Source: GCA-002050365 sp038235165 (GTDB lineage Bacteria > Acidobacteriota > Blastocatellia > Pyrinomonadales > Pyrinomonadaceae). Taken from it: 64,000 bases of DNA. The notes under the pieces are model-generated. The model was not told where the DNA came from, ran no database searches, and was given only the letters and a program-made list of their open reading frames with translations. Location of the stretch: the NCBI GenBank assembly GCA_038235165.1, contig JBBSUG010000008.1, positions 62,001 through 126,000 of the forward strand, given 5' to 3'. The translations under genes were made by a program, and so were the position numbers. This document shows, piece after piece, positions 1-8,550 of this stretch (position 1 is its first letter; the number at the start of each line of letters is the position of its first letter).

Positions 1-232
1 CGATGCGAAAATTCAACAAGTCCTGCGAATTTTGATAAATCACATCGTCGGTCGCCGTTTTGCGGTGCAGATAATCGAGCCGCATATAATGCTGTTTGGC
101 TTCGTCGCGTGAAAAAACGGTGATTTGTTTCGGTTTGCCGATTTCACCGGCGAGCAGCCGTTTGACCAGTGTTTGTCCGAGCGATCCGGTGCCGCCAGTC
201 ACTAAAATTTTCTTCCCTTCGAGTGTGTTCAT
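1..232 (-). CDS. CapD/FlaA1-like nucleotide-sugar dehydratase, C-terminus cut by window edge
   Basis: Only the first 77 codons are present because the gene runs off the left edge. The protein starts MNTLEGKKILVTGGTGSLGQ, an N-terminal Rossmann nucleotide-binding loop (GGTGSLG), followed by ITVFSRDEAKQHYMR. This pattern is typical of UDP-N-acetylglucosamine 4,6-dehydratases of the PseB/CapD/FlaA1 short-chain dehydrogenase family, which make modified sugars for capsule, O-antigen or glycans. The next leftward gene (a UDP-glucuronate-4-epimerase-like enzyme) lies 101 bases upstream, which supports a polysaccharide locus. The start is the only ATG before the Rossmann motif. The exact substrate cannot be told from this fragment. 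Confidence 0.8.
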   Translation of the reverse strand, partial: MNTLEGKKILVTGGTGSLGQTLVKRLLAGEIGKPKQITVFSRDEAKQHYMRLDYLHRKTATDDVIYQNSQDLLNFRI

Positions 233-333
233 AACATTGTTGCGATTGGTTTTTGGTTTCTCTTTTTTGAAATTGACTATAAGAAATGCAGCCACATCGA
301 AAAGAAAGCCAAAAACTAAAAACCAAAAACTTC

Positions 334-1308
334 TCAATTCTGCGTTGATTTGATCCAGTCGGTAAACTTTCTGATGCCGTCTTCAATTTTCGTGTGCGGG
401 TTATAACCGAGCATTTCCTGTGCTTTGGTGATGTCGGCGAAAGTTTGCGGTACATCTCCCGGCTGCATCGGCTGACGGTCAATTATCGCTTGTTTGCCGA
501 GATTTTCTTCCAAAAGTCTGATTAATTCCTTCAATTCAACCGTTTGCGATTCGCCGAGATTAAAAATTTCGTGGTCGGTTTGCCGGTAATCAATCGCGGC
601 GCGAACGCCCTGAATAATATCGTCAATATAAGTGTAATCGCGGCGCGTCGTGCCGTCGCCGAACAGCGGAATCGGCTTATTTTCCAGTATCAAACGCGAA
701 AATTTGCGAATCGCCAAATCAGGTCGCTGCCGCGCCCCGTAAACGGTAAAAAATCGCAGACAAACTGTGCGAAGCGGATACAAATGCGAATAAGTATGGC
801 ACAACAATTCGCCCGCCGCTTTCGTCGCCGCGTACGGCGAAATCGGCTGTTGAATGCGGTCGGTTTCCGCAAAGGGAACTTTGCAGTTCACGCCGTAAAC
901 CGAACTCGACGAGCCGAAAACAAATTGCCTGACATCATATTCTTTTGATAGTTCGAGCAAATTAAGCGTCCCGCTAATATTGGTTTGCGCGTAAAGCGCG
1001 GGCTGTAAAAGCGACGGTCGAACCCCGGCACGCGCCGCCAGATGAACGACCGCATCGAAATCGCCGCCGTCGAAAACATCGCGCAGCTTTTCCGCATCGC
1101 AAATATCAATTTCAGAAAGTGCAAAGTGTGGATTCGGCAGGAAAGACACGATGTTGGCGCGTTTCAGTTCCGGCGCATAAAAATCATTGAAATTATCAAC
1201 TACCGTCACGCGCCAGCCGCCTTCGGCGAGCAGATTCCCGACCAGATGGGAACCGATAAAACCCGCGCCGCCCGTCACTAAAATGTGCTTTGAATGTTCA
1301 GCCGTCAT
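334..1308 (-). CDS. NAD-dependent epimerase/dehydratase, UDP-glucuronate 4-epimerase-like
   Basis: This 324-residue protein belongs to the extended short-chain dehydrogenase family. It has the NAD-binding loop GGAGFIGSH at about residues 13-21, a serine-rich GSSSSVYG stretch near 133-140 and the catalytic Tyr-x-x-x-Lys (YAATK, about 159-163). The segments YGARQRPDLAI and DGTTRRDYTYIDD are typical of UDP-glucuronate 4-epimerases, which convert UDP-glucuronate to UDP-galacturonate for surface polysaccharides. A GTG two codons upstream could also start it, but the ATG at 1308 is the natural start. The next gene leftward is a CapD-like dehydratase, so both probably serve envelope sugar synthesis. 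A related sugar epimerase activity is possible. Confidence 0.85.
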   Translation of the reverse strand: MTAEHSKHILVTGGAGFIGSHLVGNLLAEGGWRVTVVDNFNDFYAPELKRANIVSFLPNPHFALSEIDICDAEKLRDVFDGGDFDAVVHLAARAGVRPSLLQPALYAQTNISGTLNLLELSKEYDVRQFVFGSSSSVYGVNCKVPFAETDRIQQPISPYAATKAAGELLCHTYSHLYPLRTVCLRFFTVYGARQRPDLAIRKFSRLILENKPIPLFGDGTTRRDYTYIDDIIQGVRAAIDYRQTDHEIFNLGESQTVELKELIRLLEENLGKQAIIDRQPMQPGDVPQTFADITKAQEMLGYNPHTKIEDGIRKFTDWIKSTQN

Positions 1309-1424
1309 TAACACTATTTGGAAAAACTGATTTTAGATTGCCGCATTTTTGCTTTCAGATGTCGAGCAAAGGAAGAGTATAAACATTTTCACAAAATTTT
1401 AAAGTCTAACTTTACGCCGGTACC

Positions 1425-1539
1425 GCAGTTGTTCCGACTGCCGTCGCAGGAGCATCTCGCTTCTACAATTCTAACTCCGCTTTGCAACTTAAAAGTCCGG
1501 CAGGCAAGATGCCCGCCGGACGGCAGTCGGGACGACTGC
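1425..1539. repeat. Palindromic element, family R3, copy 1
   Basis: Two 21-base arms (1425-1445 and 1519-1539) are inverted copies with two mismatches; the core reads GACTGCCGTC / GACGGCAGTC. Between them lies a smaller perfect hairpin (GTCCGGC...GCCGGAC at about 1496-1521). A second copy of the family sits at 5000-5107. It lies in the gap between the epimerase and the small membrane protein and has no plausible coding content. REP- or MITE-like origin is an inference. Confidence 0.75.
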
Positions 1540-1548
1540 GCTGCTTTT

Positions 1549-2133
1549 CTAAGGTGTCGCAGCAGGTGCCAAAGCAGGTGTGGCGGCAGGCGATACAGCG
1601 GGCGATGCAGATGGCGACACCGACATCACCGGCGATGCGGCAGGTGTCGTGCTGACCGGCGGCGGTTCGGTCGCGGCGGCGGACAATATTGGCGGCACGG
1701 CTTTCCGGTAAGCGACGTAAATGTCGGTCAGCCGTTCGACCGCTGCCTGATCGCGCTGCGCCAGCATCGTGATCGTGCTGTCGCGGTTTTCAAAAATCGA
1801 GTTCAGTTTGCCGCGTTCGCCTTTGGTCAGTGCGCTTTCGTCCTCTTTTTTGATTTCGGCATTGAGACGTGTGAAAAATTCGCTCGTATCTTTTCGCGCC
1901 GGTTCATATTCGCCGCGTTTCGATTCGACAATCGAAGTCGTCAGCAGTCCTTCTATTTCCGATTTGCGAAGCTGTTTCTGCGTCGTTTCGAGTTCCTGCG
2001 CGACCTGTCTTTTCTGCAGCCACATCGGGACTAAACCAAGCAAAAAAACAACTAGCAAAATCAGCGCGTAAACGCCCCAACTGGTCAAATTGCTCGACTT
2101 CTTTTCTACCGTTATCGAATCATTTTCTCTCAT
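1549..2133 (-). CDS. Membrane-anchored hypothetical protein with Ala/Pro/Ser-rich tail
   Basis: No family was recognised for this 194-residue protein. Residues 1-18 are polar, about 19-40 form one hydrophobic membrane segment (ALILLVVFLLGLVPMWL), and about 41-130 are charged and probably helical (coiled-coil-like QVAQELETTQKQLRKSE). The last roughly 50 residues are a low-complexity Ala/Pro/Ser/Thr tail of the kind that spans periplasm or cell wall. The ATG at 2133 has a good ribosome site (AGGAG, 8 bases upstream). The stop lies just beyond an R3 palindromic repeat. A structural or envelope role is only a guess. Confidence 0.65.
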   Translation of the reverse strand: MRENDSITVEKKSSNLTSWGVYALILLVVFLLGLVPMWLQKRQVAQELETTQKQLRKSEIEGLLTTSIVESKRGEYEPARKDTSEFFTRLNAEIKKEDESALTKGERGKLNSIFENRDSTITMLAQRDQAAVERLTDIYVAYRKAVPPILSAAATEPPPVSTTPAASPVMSVSPSASPAVSPAATPALAPAATP

Positions 2134-2331
2134 TTTTCTCTCCTGAAATTTTCAGTTCTTTATCAATTTGTAAATTTACTTCGGCGATGCTCGATTATAT
2201 CCTAAAAACCGAAAAAAATCATTTAGCAAGCCTATTACAAAACTCTTACAATTGTGTGGAAAAAAAACTGTTAAGATGAACATCTAACGTGCGGCAGAGC
2301 CGTTAAAAAATTATTTTTACTAAACAATAAA

Positions 2332-2336
2332 AGAGG
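2332..2336 (+). promoter_or_regulatory. Ribosome binding site of the desaturase
   Basis: AGAGG lies 8 bases before the ATG at 2345. It fixes the start of the desaturase and is one of the clearer Shine-Dalgarno sites in a window where many genes lack one. Confidence 0.6.
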
Positions 2337-2344
2337 TTTTATAA

Positions 2345-3211
2345 ATGCAGAACGTATCAAATTTTCAGGACGAAAAATCAGACAAAATGCAGTGGGTAAC
2401 TATTTCGGTGGTTACTATTTTTCACATTTTGGCGATTGCCGCTTTATTTACATTTAGCTGGTCAAACTTAATCGCCGCTGCGGTAACGTGGTGGATTGCG
2501 GGGAGTTGGGGGATCGGGATGGGTTATCACCGGCTGCTGACGCACCGTGGTTTTAAGGCACCGAAGTTTGTCGAATATTTTTTAACTTTCTGCGGAACAC
2601 TCGGTTTGCAGTCGGGCGCGGTCAATTGGGTGGCGACCCACCGCATTCACCACGCTTTTACCGAAACAGACAAAGACCCGCATTCGCCGCTCGGCGGAAC
2701 TTTTTGGGCGCACGTCGGCTGGATTTTTCAAGGCACGGCGCAAAATCAGCCGGAAGAAATGCAGTGGCGTTACGCGCCGGATTTGATGAAGGACAAAGTT
2801 CACCGGTTTATGTCGGAATATTACTGGGTGACACCGGTTATCGCCGCCGTCATTCTGTTTGCCATCGGCGGATTTCCGATGGTTTTGTGGGGGATTTTTC
2901 TCCGTCAGGTGATCGGTTGGCATTCAACGTGGCTGGTTAATTCGGCAACGCATCTGTGGGGTTCGCGCCGGTTTGAAACCCGCGACGATTCACGCAACAA
3001 CGGTTTGATCGCCGCGCTCACTTGGGGCGAAGGCTGGCACAACAACCATCACGCGCATCCGCGTTCGGCGAAACACGGTTTGACGTGGTACGAATTCGAT
3101 GCCAATTGGGTGCAGATCAAATTTTTGGAAAAATTAGGTTTGGTCAGCGAGGTTTACGGCTACGAAATTGAAAAGAAAGTCGAACCAGAGACGCTTCAGG
3201 AAGCTGTTTAG
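2345..3211 (+). CDS. Membrane fatty acid (acyl-CoA) desaturase
   Basis: This 288-residue integral membrane enzyme has all three histidine boxes of the delta-9-type desaturases: HRLLTH at 62-67, HRIHH at 99-103 and HNNHH at 232-236. These eight histidines bind the di-iron centre that inserts a cis double bond into an acyl chain using oxygen. Hydrophobic blocks at about 18-55, 75-95 and 155-190 fit the usual membrane topology. Length and order match bacterial stearoyl-CoA-desaturase homologues. The gene stands alone, with a 211-base upstream gap and a strong terminator hairpin after it. Its likely role is membrane fluidity adjustment; acyl carrier and regioselectivity cannot be seen. Confidence 0.93.
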   Translation: MQNVSNFQDEKSDKMQWVTISVVTIFHILAIAALFTFSWSNLIAAAVTWWIAGSWGIGMGYHRLLTHRGFKAPKFVEYFLTFCGTLGLQSGAVNWVATHRIHHAFTETDKDPHSPLGGTFWAHVGWIFQGTAQNQPEEMQWRYAPDLMKDKVHRFMSEYYWVTPVIAAVILFAIGGFPMVLWGIFLRQVIGWHSTWLVNSATHLWGSRRFETRDDSRNNGLIAALTWGEGWHNNHHAHPRSAKHGLTWYEFDANWVQIKFLEKLGLVSEVYGYEIEKKVEPETLQEAV

Positions 3212-3248
3212 TTAAAGTTCAAAGGATAAAACAAAAGCAAAAAACACA

Positions 3249-3285
3249 GGCGAAAGTTTCGGTGAATGATTCCGAAACTTTCGCC
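3249..3285 (+). terminator. Terminator-like hairpin after the desaturase
   Basis: A perfect 14-bp stem (GGCGAAAGTTTCGG with CCGAAACTTTCGCC) closes a 9-base loop 37 bases after the desaturase stop. The T-tract after it is weak (TTTCGCCTTTG), so efficiency is uncertain. Confidence 0.65.
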
Positions 3286-3316
3286 TTTCGCCTTTGTCCG
3301 TTATCCTTGAAGAGTT

Positions 3317-4225
3317 ATGAGAGTGAGAGGTCGCCGAAAAACTGCCGTTACTTTTCTTGTCTTAGGAATCTGTCTGGTTGCGCTGGCGGTAGCCCTCAAC
3401 GTCGGTTGGGTTTTGCTCAATCTGCGTGAAGTCGCGCTGCTCGTCTTCGGAGTTATTTTTTTCGCTTTGATTATCACGGGATTGGTGCTGAACACGACTT
3501 TTCTATTGCGCGAGATTCGCCGCAACGAACAGCAGGACGCATTTTTGAACGCCGTCACGCACGAGCTTAAAACACCGATTGCTTCGATCAGACTTTATCT
3601 CGATACTTTGAAAACGCGTGAAGTTTCGGAACATAAACGCCGTGAATTTTACGACGTGATGATCTCCGACAGTAACCGGCTCTTAAATACGGTCGAACAG
3701 GTTTTGCAAGCCGGACGCACACGCGAACACAAAAGATTGCTGAATATATCCGAGATAAATCTCGAAAATACGCTCAGAGAATCTGCCGAAATAGTTCGCA
3801 GCTGCTACAATTTGAGCGAAAATGCCATCGAATTCGGCAATACTGATAATGAGTTGAAAGTCATCGGTGATGCCGCCGAATTGCAGATTGTTTTTACCAA
3901 TTTGATTGACAACGCTGTTAAATACTCAAAAGACAATGTGAAAGTTAAAATTAAAGTGAAAGTTTGGAGCGAAAAAAGTGTTGAAGTTCATATCAAAGAT
4001 TCCGGTGTCGGAATCTTGCCGAACGAACTAAAAAGCGTGTTCAAAAGATTTTACCGCATTCCCGGCATTTCCACGCAAAAAGCAAAAGGCACGGGTTTGG
4101 GACTTTACATCGTTCACGCCATTGTTAAAAAACACAAAGGTAAAATCTGGGCGGAAAGTAAGGGCGAGGAAAAGGGAAGCACGTTTATCGTGCAAATTCC
4201 CAGAATTGTAAATCGTGAATCGTGA
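3317..4225 (+). CDS. Sensor histidine kinase
   Basis: The 302-residue protein begins with two hydrophobic segments (about 10-32 and 38-64) separated by only a few residues, so it has almost no extracellular sensor domain. The phosphoacceptor box HELKTP places the autophosphorylated histidine at residue 82. The ATPase part follows, with the N box (NLIDNAVKYS), G1 box DSGVGI and G2 box GTGLGLYI. It would phosphorylate the response regulator encoded 52 bases downstream. With such a short input region it may sense membrane state or a partner protein. No signal can be deduced. Confidence 0.92.
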   Translation: MRVRGRRKTAVTFLVLGICLVALAVALNVGWVLLNLREVALLVFGVIFFALIITGLVLNTTFLLREIRRNEQQDAFLNAVTHELKTPIASIRLYLDTLKTREVSEHKRREFYDVMISDSNRLLNTVEQVLQAGRTREHKRLLNISEINLENTLRESAEIVRSCYNLSENAIEFGNTDNELKVIGDAAELQIVFTNLIDNAVKYSKDNVKVKIKVKVWSEKSVEVHIKDSGVGILPNELKSVFKRFYRIPGISTQKAKGTGLGLYIVHAIVKKHKGKIWAESKGEEKGSTFIVQIPRIVNRES

Positions 4226-4277
4226 ATCTCACTCGGATAGATTGATGATGATTATTGACGATTGACGTTTAAAGAAA

Positions 4278-5024
4278 ATGAACATATTGATTGTGGAAGA
4301 TGAACAGCATATTGCCAACGGGCTGCGGTTTAATCTCGAAGCTGAAGGTTTTGAGGTTGAAATTGCGGGCGACGGCAAATTGGCACTGGAAATCTTAATG
4401 GCTGAGAATAAACAGTTCGATGCGATTGTGCTGGACGTGATGCTGCCGGAAGTGAGCGGTTTTACGGTCGCCAAAACCTTGCGCGAAGCCGAAAATTTTA
4501 CGCCGATTCTAATGCTGACGGCGCGAAATCGTCCCGAAGACGTTTTGCAGGGATTTGAAGCAGGAACGGACGATTATCTGCCGAAACCGTTTGAACTTTC
4601 GATTTTTATGGCGCGTCTGAACGGACTTTTGCGGCGGCGCGAATGGCTCAAACGCGAAAACAATTCCGCTTCCGCTGCGCCGATTTCAAAAGAAATTTGC
4701 GTCGTCAATAACAAAATAATCAATTTTTCGAACCTGGAAATCAGCACTGAAACGGAAACGATTCACTTAACGTTAATGGAAGCCAAACTGCTGCGGCATC
4801 TGATTACAAACGCCGGAAACGCCGTTTCGCGCAAAACGATTTTGGACGAAGTTTGGGATTTGCACGAAGACACCGACACCCGCGCGATTGATAACTTTAT
4901 CGTGCGGTTGCGGCGATATTTGGAAATCGAACCGAACAACCCGCAAATTCTGCAAACCGTGCGCGGTGTCGGCTACCGATTTATGATTGAGAATGTAACG
5001 CAGTCGTCACGACTGCCGTCGTAA
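4278..5024 (+). CDS. OmpR/PhoB-family response regulator
   Basis: The 248-residue protein has an N-terminal receiver domain with acidic pocket residues near 7-9 (EDE), phosphoacceptor Asp53 (VLDVMLPE) and Lys near 105 (LPKPF). A C-terminal winged-helix DNA-binding domain ends in the classic RGVGYRFMI motif. It pairs with the histidine kinase just upstream. The last residues after the winged helix (about QSSRLPS) and the stop codon come from palindromic repeat R3 (5000-5107), so the native C-terminus seems to have been replaced or extended by repeat insertion. Target genes are unknown. Confidence 0.93.
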   Translation: MNILIVEDEQHIANGLRFNLEAEGFEVEIAGDGKLALEILMAENKQFDAIVLDVMLPEVSGFTVAKTLREAENFTPILMLTARNRPEDVLQGFEAGTDDYLPKPFELSIFMARLNGLLRRREWLKRENNSASAAPISKEICVVNNKIINFSNLEISTETETIHLTLMEAKLLRHLITNAGNAVSRKTILDEVWDLHEDTDTRAIDNFIVRLRRYLEIEPNNPQILQTVRGVGYRFMIENVTQSSRLPS

Positions 5025-5107
5025 GTGTGTCCCGCGCTTACGTTTTCAGCGTTCGCAAATTTTGACTCGGAAGCGGGACGCATCCGAGAAGGCAGTCGTG
5101 GCGACTG
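5000..5107. repeat. Palindromic element, family R3, copy 2, across a gene boundary
   Basis: Arms GCAGTCGTCACGACTGCC (5000-5017) and GGCAGTCGTGGCGACTG (5091-5107) are inverted with one mismatch over 17 bases. An inner pair around TCCCGC / GCGGGA suggests a long cruciform. It is related to the element at 1425-1539. The left arm encodes the end of the response regulator, and the right arm ends 15 bases before the rarA start. Confidence 0.8.
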
Positions 5108-5121
5108 TCATACTGTTTCCT

Positions 5122-6267
5122 ATGGAGCCTTTAGCCAATAAAATCAGACCTCACGCGCTTGGCGAGTATGTCGGGCAGAAACATCTCGTCGGGGCGGGCA
5201 AACCGCTGCGGCTGGCGATTGAGCAGAAACATATCTTTTCGTTTGTTTTGTGGGGAACGCCCGGAGTCGGCAAAACGAGTTTGGCGCGAATTTACGCGAA
5301 TTCCATCGGCGCGGATTTGTATGAGCTTTCAGCAGTTTCAGCCGGAAAGGACGACATCCGCAAAATCGTCAAAAACCCGAATTTAGGAAATCGCCCGCGT
5401 ATTTTGTTTCTCGACGAAATCCATCGTTTCAACAAAGCGCAGCAGGATTTTCTTCTGCCGTTTGTCGAAAGCGGCGAACTGGTTTTGATCGGCGCGACGA
5501 CGGAAAACCCAAGTTTTGAAGTAATTCCCGCGTTGCTTTCGCGTCTTCGCGTGTTCGTGTTGGAAGAATTGTCGGCGGAGGAAATGGCGCAGATTATCGA
5601 ACGCACCAAAGCCGAAATAAATGACGAAGCGAAAGATTGGCTGATTCAAATGGCGAACGGCGACGCGCGGCAGGCGATCACGATGATCGAAAACACAGCG
5701 CAATTATATGACGGCAGAGTGACGGTCGAAAATCTGAAAAATACTTTGCAGTCGAAATTTTTGCGCTACGACAAACAAGGCGAGGAACATTTCAACGTCA
5801 TCAGCGCGTTTATCAAATCAATGCGGGCGAGCCAACCCGATGCCGCACTTTATTATCTGGCGCGAATGATCGGCGGCGGCGAAGACCCGAAATTTATCGC
5901 CCGCCGAATGGTCATTTTCGCTTCCGAAGACATCGGACTCGCACAGCCGACGGCTTTAGTCGTGGCGAACGCCGTTTTTCGCGCCGTCGAAACGGTCGGT
6001 TTGCCCGAATGCGGCATCAATCTCGCGCACGGCGTGGCTTATCTGGCAAACTGCAAAAAAGATCGCAGTGCATATAACGCCTACAAAACCGCGCTCGAAG
6101 ATGTGAAAAAACACGGCAATCTGCCCGTCCCGAACCTCCTTCGCAATGCGCCGACCAAACTAATGAAAGAATTGGACTACGGCAAAGACTACGAACTTTA
6201 CACGAGGGAGAATTTGCTGCCTGACAAACTCAAGGGCAAAAAATATCTTAATAAGCCGGATCAGTAA
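5122..6267 (+). CDS. rarA: Replication-associated recombination protein A (AAA+ ATPase)
   Basis: This 381-residue protein has the RarA/MgsA/WRNIP1 layout. The N-terminal signature KIRPHALGEYVGQKHL leads into Walker A GTPGVGKT (residues 45-52), Walker B FLDEIHRF (Asp98-Glu99), sensor 1 GATTENPS, and a C-terminal tetramerisation region (MIGGGEDPKFIARRM, DIGLAQPTAL). RarA acts at stalled forks and single-strand DNA ends. A longer reading frame starts at 5062, but those 20 extra residues are encoded by repeat R3 and are not family-like, so the ATG at 5122 is chosen. No clear Shine-Dalgarno site precedes it. Confidence 0.93.
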   Translation: MEPLANKIRPHALGEYVGQKHLVGAGKPLRLAIEQKHIFSFVLWGTPGVGKTSLARIYANSIGADLYELSAVSAGKDDIRKIVKNPNLGNRPRILFLDEIHRFNKAQQDFLLPFVESGELVLIGATTENPSFEVIPALLSRLRVFVLEELSAEEMAQIIERTKAEINDEAKDWLIQMANGDARQAITMIENTAQLYDGRVTVENLKNTLQSKFLRYDKQGEEHFNVISAFIKSMRASQPDAALYYLARMIGGGEDPKFIARRMVIFASEDIGLAQPTALVVANAVFRAVETVGLPECGINLAHGVAYLANCKKDRSAYNAYKTALEDVKKHGNLPVPNLLRNAPTKLMKELDYGKDYELYTRENLLPDKLKGKKYLNKPDQ

Positions 6268-6364
6268 TTTCAAAGATTCAGCTCCGGCAAATTTTTGTTG
6301 GACTTGATTTTCTATTAAACTTTGTCGAACATTAAACAATCAAAATTTTACTAATCAATTTTTT

Positions 6365-8056
6365 ATGAGCAACAATAACGAACCAAATAAAATCATCTTT
6401 TCGATGGTCAAAGTGAGCAAGTTTTACGATAAAAAACCTGTTCTCAAAGACATATATTTATCATTTTTCTACGGCGCGAAAATCGGCGTTCTCGGACTCA
6501 ACGGTTCGGGAAAATCTTCGCTTTTGAAGATTATCGCAGGAACTGACAAAGAATTTAACGGTGAAGTCGTTTTTTCCAAAGGTTATTCGGTCGGTTATCT
6601 GGAACAGGAACCGAAACTCGACGAAACGAAAACCGTCAGACAAATTGTTGAAGAGGCGGTTCAGTCAACGGTTGATCTATTGGCTGAATTCGACGAAATC
6701 AATATGAAATTCGGCGAGGAAATGACCGACGACGAGATGAACGCGCTACTTGAACGACAGGGCGAAGTGCAGGAAAAACTCGACGCTTCGGATGCCTGGG
6801 ATTTGGATGCGCGGCTCGAAATGGCGATGGACGCGCTGCGCTGTCCGTCGGCTGAAACGCCGATTAAAAATCTGTCGGGCGGCGAAAAAAGGCGTGTTGC
6901 ATTGTGTCGTCTGTTGCTTCAAAAACCCGATATTTTACTGCTCGACGAACCGACGAACCATTTGGACGCGGAAACGGTCGGCTGGCTTGAACAGCATTTG
7001 CAGAAATATGAAGGCACGATTATCGCCGTCACGCACGACAGATATTTTCTCGATAACGTTGCCGGATGGATTCTCGAACTTGATCGCGGCGAAGGAATTC
7101 CGTATCAAGGAAATTATTCGTCGTGGCTCGAACAGAAGCAGCACCGGTTGGCGAAAGAGCAAAAATCGGAAGATAAAAGGCAGAAAACGCTCGAACGCGA
7201 ACTCGAATGGATTCGGATGTCGCCGAAAGGTCGCCACGCGAAATCAAAAGCACGAATTAATGATTACGAAGAACTCGCGTCGCAGGAATCGGAAAAACTC
7301 GCCGAAGATTTGGAAATTTTTATTCCCGTCGGCGAACGTCTCGGCGATGTCGTTATCGAAGCGCAGCAGGTCGCCAAAGGTTACGACGACAAATTATTAT
7401 TCGAAAATCTCGAATTTTCACTGCCGCGCGGCGGAATCGTCGGCGTGATCGGCGCGAACGGCGCGGGCAAAACGACGCTTTTTCGCTTGATTACCGAACA
7501 GGAAACGCCCGACAGCGGAGATTTTAAAGTCGGTTCGACCGTCAAACTCGGTTACGTTGACCAATCGCGTGACTCGCTCAATGCTGACAAAACGATTTGG
7601 GAGGAAATTTCCGACGGCTTAGATTTGGTAATGCTCGGCAAACGCGAAGTCAATTCCCGCGCGTATGTTTCGCGCTTCAATTTTTCGGGAACTGACCAGC
7701 AAAAGCGCGTCGGACAGCTTTCCGGCGGCGAACGCAACCGCGTTCACTTAGCGAAAATGCTGAAATCCGGCGCGAATGTTCTGCTGCTTGACGAACCGAC
7801 GAACGATTTGGATGTCAACACGATGCGGGCTTTAGAAGAAGCACTCGAAAATTTCGCGGGCTGCGCCGTCGTGATTTCGCACGATAGATGGTTTTTAGAC
7901 AGAATTGCGACGCACATTCTCGCATTTGAAGGCGATTCAAAAGTCGTCTATTTCGACGGGAATTTTTCGCAGTATGAAGAAGACAAAAAACGTCGTTTGG
8001 GCGTTGATGCCGATCAGCCGCACCGCATTAAATATCGCAGTTTGACGAGAGCGTAA
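6365..8056 (+). CDS. ettA: Energy-dependent translational throttle protein EttA (ABC-F ATPase)
   Basis: The 563-residue soluble protein carries two ABC cassettes. The first has Walker A GLNGSGKS (44-51), signature LSGGEKRR and Walker B LLLDEPTNHLD. The second has GANGAGKT, LSGGERNR and LLLDEPTNDLD. Between them is the linker with basic residues (ERELEWIRMSPKGRHAKSKAR) that inserts near the ribosomal E site in ABC-F factors. Length and the opening IIFSMVKVSKFY match EttA, which gates the first elongation step according to ATP/ADP. It is monocistronic here, with a terminator hairpin after it. Confidence 0.94.
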   Translation: MSNNNEPNKIIFSMVKVSKFYDKKPVLKDIYLSFFYGAKIGVLGLNGSGKSSLLKIIAGTDKEFNGEVVFSKGYSVGYLEQEPKLDETKTVRQIVEEAVQSTVDLLAEFDEINMKFGEEMTDDEMNALLERQGEVQEKLDASDAWDLDARLEMAMDALRCPSAETPIKNLSGGEKRRVALCRLLLQKPDILLLDEPTNHLDAETVGWLEQHLQKYEGTIIAVTHDRYFLDNVAGWILELDRGEGIPYQGNYSSWLEQKQHRLAKEQKSEDKRQKTLERELEWIRMSPKGRHAKSKARINDYEELASQESEKLAEDLEIFIPVGERLGDVVIEAQQVAKGYDDKLLFENLEFSLPRGGIVGVIGANGAGKTTLFRLITEQETPDSGDFKVGSTVKLGYVDQSRDSLNADKTIWEEISDGLDLVMLGKREVNSRAYVSRFNFSGTDQQKRVGQLSGGERNRVHLAKMLKSGANVLLLDEPTNDLDVNTMRALEEALENFAGCAVVISHDRWFLDRIATHILAFEGDSKVVYFDGNFSQYEEDKKRRLGVDADQPHRIKYRSLTRA

Positions 8057-8088
8057 AAAGAAAAATTAAGCGGTTGAAAAATGAAAAG

Positions 8089-8132
8089 GCAAAAGTTTGC
8101 TGACAAACTTTCTTTTGGCAACAACTTTTGCC
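8089..8132 (+). terminator. Terminator-like hairpin after ettA
   Basis: GGCAAAAGTT (8089-8098) pairs perfectly with AACTTTTGCC (8123-8132). An alternative inner stem AAAGTTTG/CAAACTTT (8092-8099 with 8104-8111, loop CTGA) is also perfect. It lies between convergent genes and could serve either strand. Confidence 0.6.
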
Positions 8133-8166
8133 TCTTCTGTGTCCCGTAAAAATTTAGATCGCTCAA

Positions 8167-8532
8167 TCACATTTTGCTCACAAAATCGGCAATCATCGCC
8201 GGAATTGCAATCAGCGCACCGATTGCGTAAAATATCCAAAATCCGTAAACCGTATATTTTTCGTTTTGAATTAGAAATTCAACAGTCCGATGTTCCGAGT
8301 TGCCCATTTTTACTTGCAAAAGAACAAAAAAACGAATGAGAACGGGAACCATCGCAAAGCCTATAATTAGAAACAAAATCAAACCCGTTGTCATTGCGAT
8401 TATTTGGGCAATGCGGTAGCTTTGCGGACTCGAAACAATGCCTGATGCTTCGATAATACTGCCCGCAATGCTTAAAATTATTACCGCTCCAAAAGCACAG
8501 GCAACTACTTTTCCGTAAACTTTTACATTCAT
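8167..8532 (-). CDS. Small hypothetical membrane protein in the mntH operon
   Basis: This 121-residue protein, not recognised as a known family, has three hydrophobic segments (about 7-27, 42-66 and 94-118). The strongly hydrophilic stretch MGNSEHRTVEFLIQNEKYT lies between the last two. The ATG at 8532 lies 18 bases after the mntH stop, so the two are probably co-transcribed from the MntR-controlled promoter. It could be an accessory membrane factor, but nothing in the sequence shows a metal role. A TTG two codons upstream is a less likely start. Confidence 0.55.
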   Translation of the reverse strand: MNVKVYGKVVACAFGAVIILSIAGSIIEASGIVSSPQSYRIAQIIAMTTGLILFLIIGFAMVPVLIRFFVLLQVKMGNSEHRTVEFLIQNEKYTVYGFWIFYAIGALIAIPAMIADFVSKM

Positions 8533-8550
8533 AATCAAGCGATTTTACGC

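Noticed and set aside
1318..2034. Long plus-strand frame opposite the small membrane protein
   Set aside because: It is the antisense shadow of the membrane-anchored gene; its Cys/Arg/Gly-rich translation is not protein-like.
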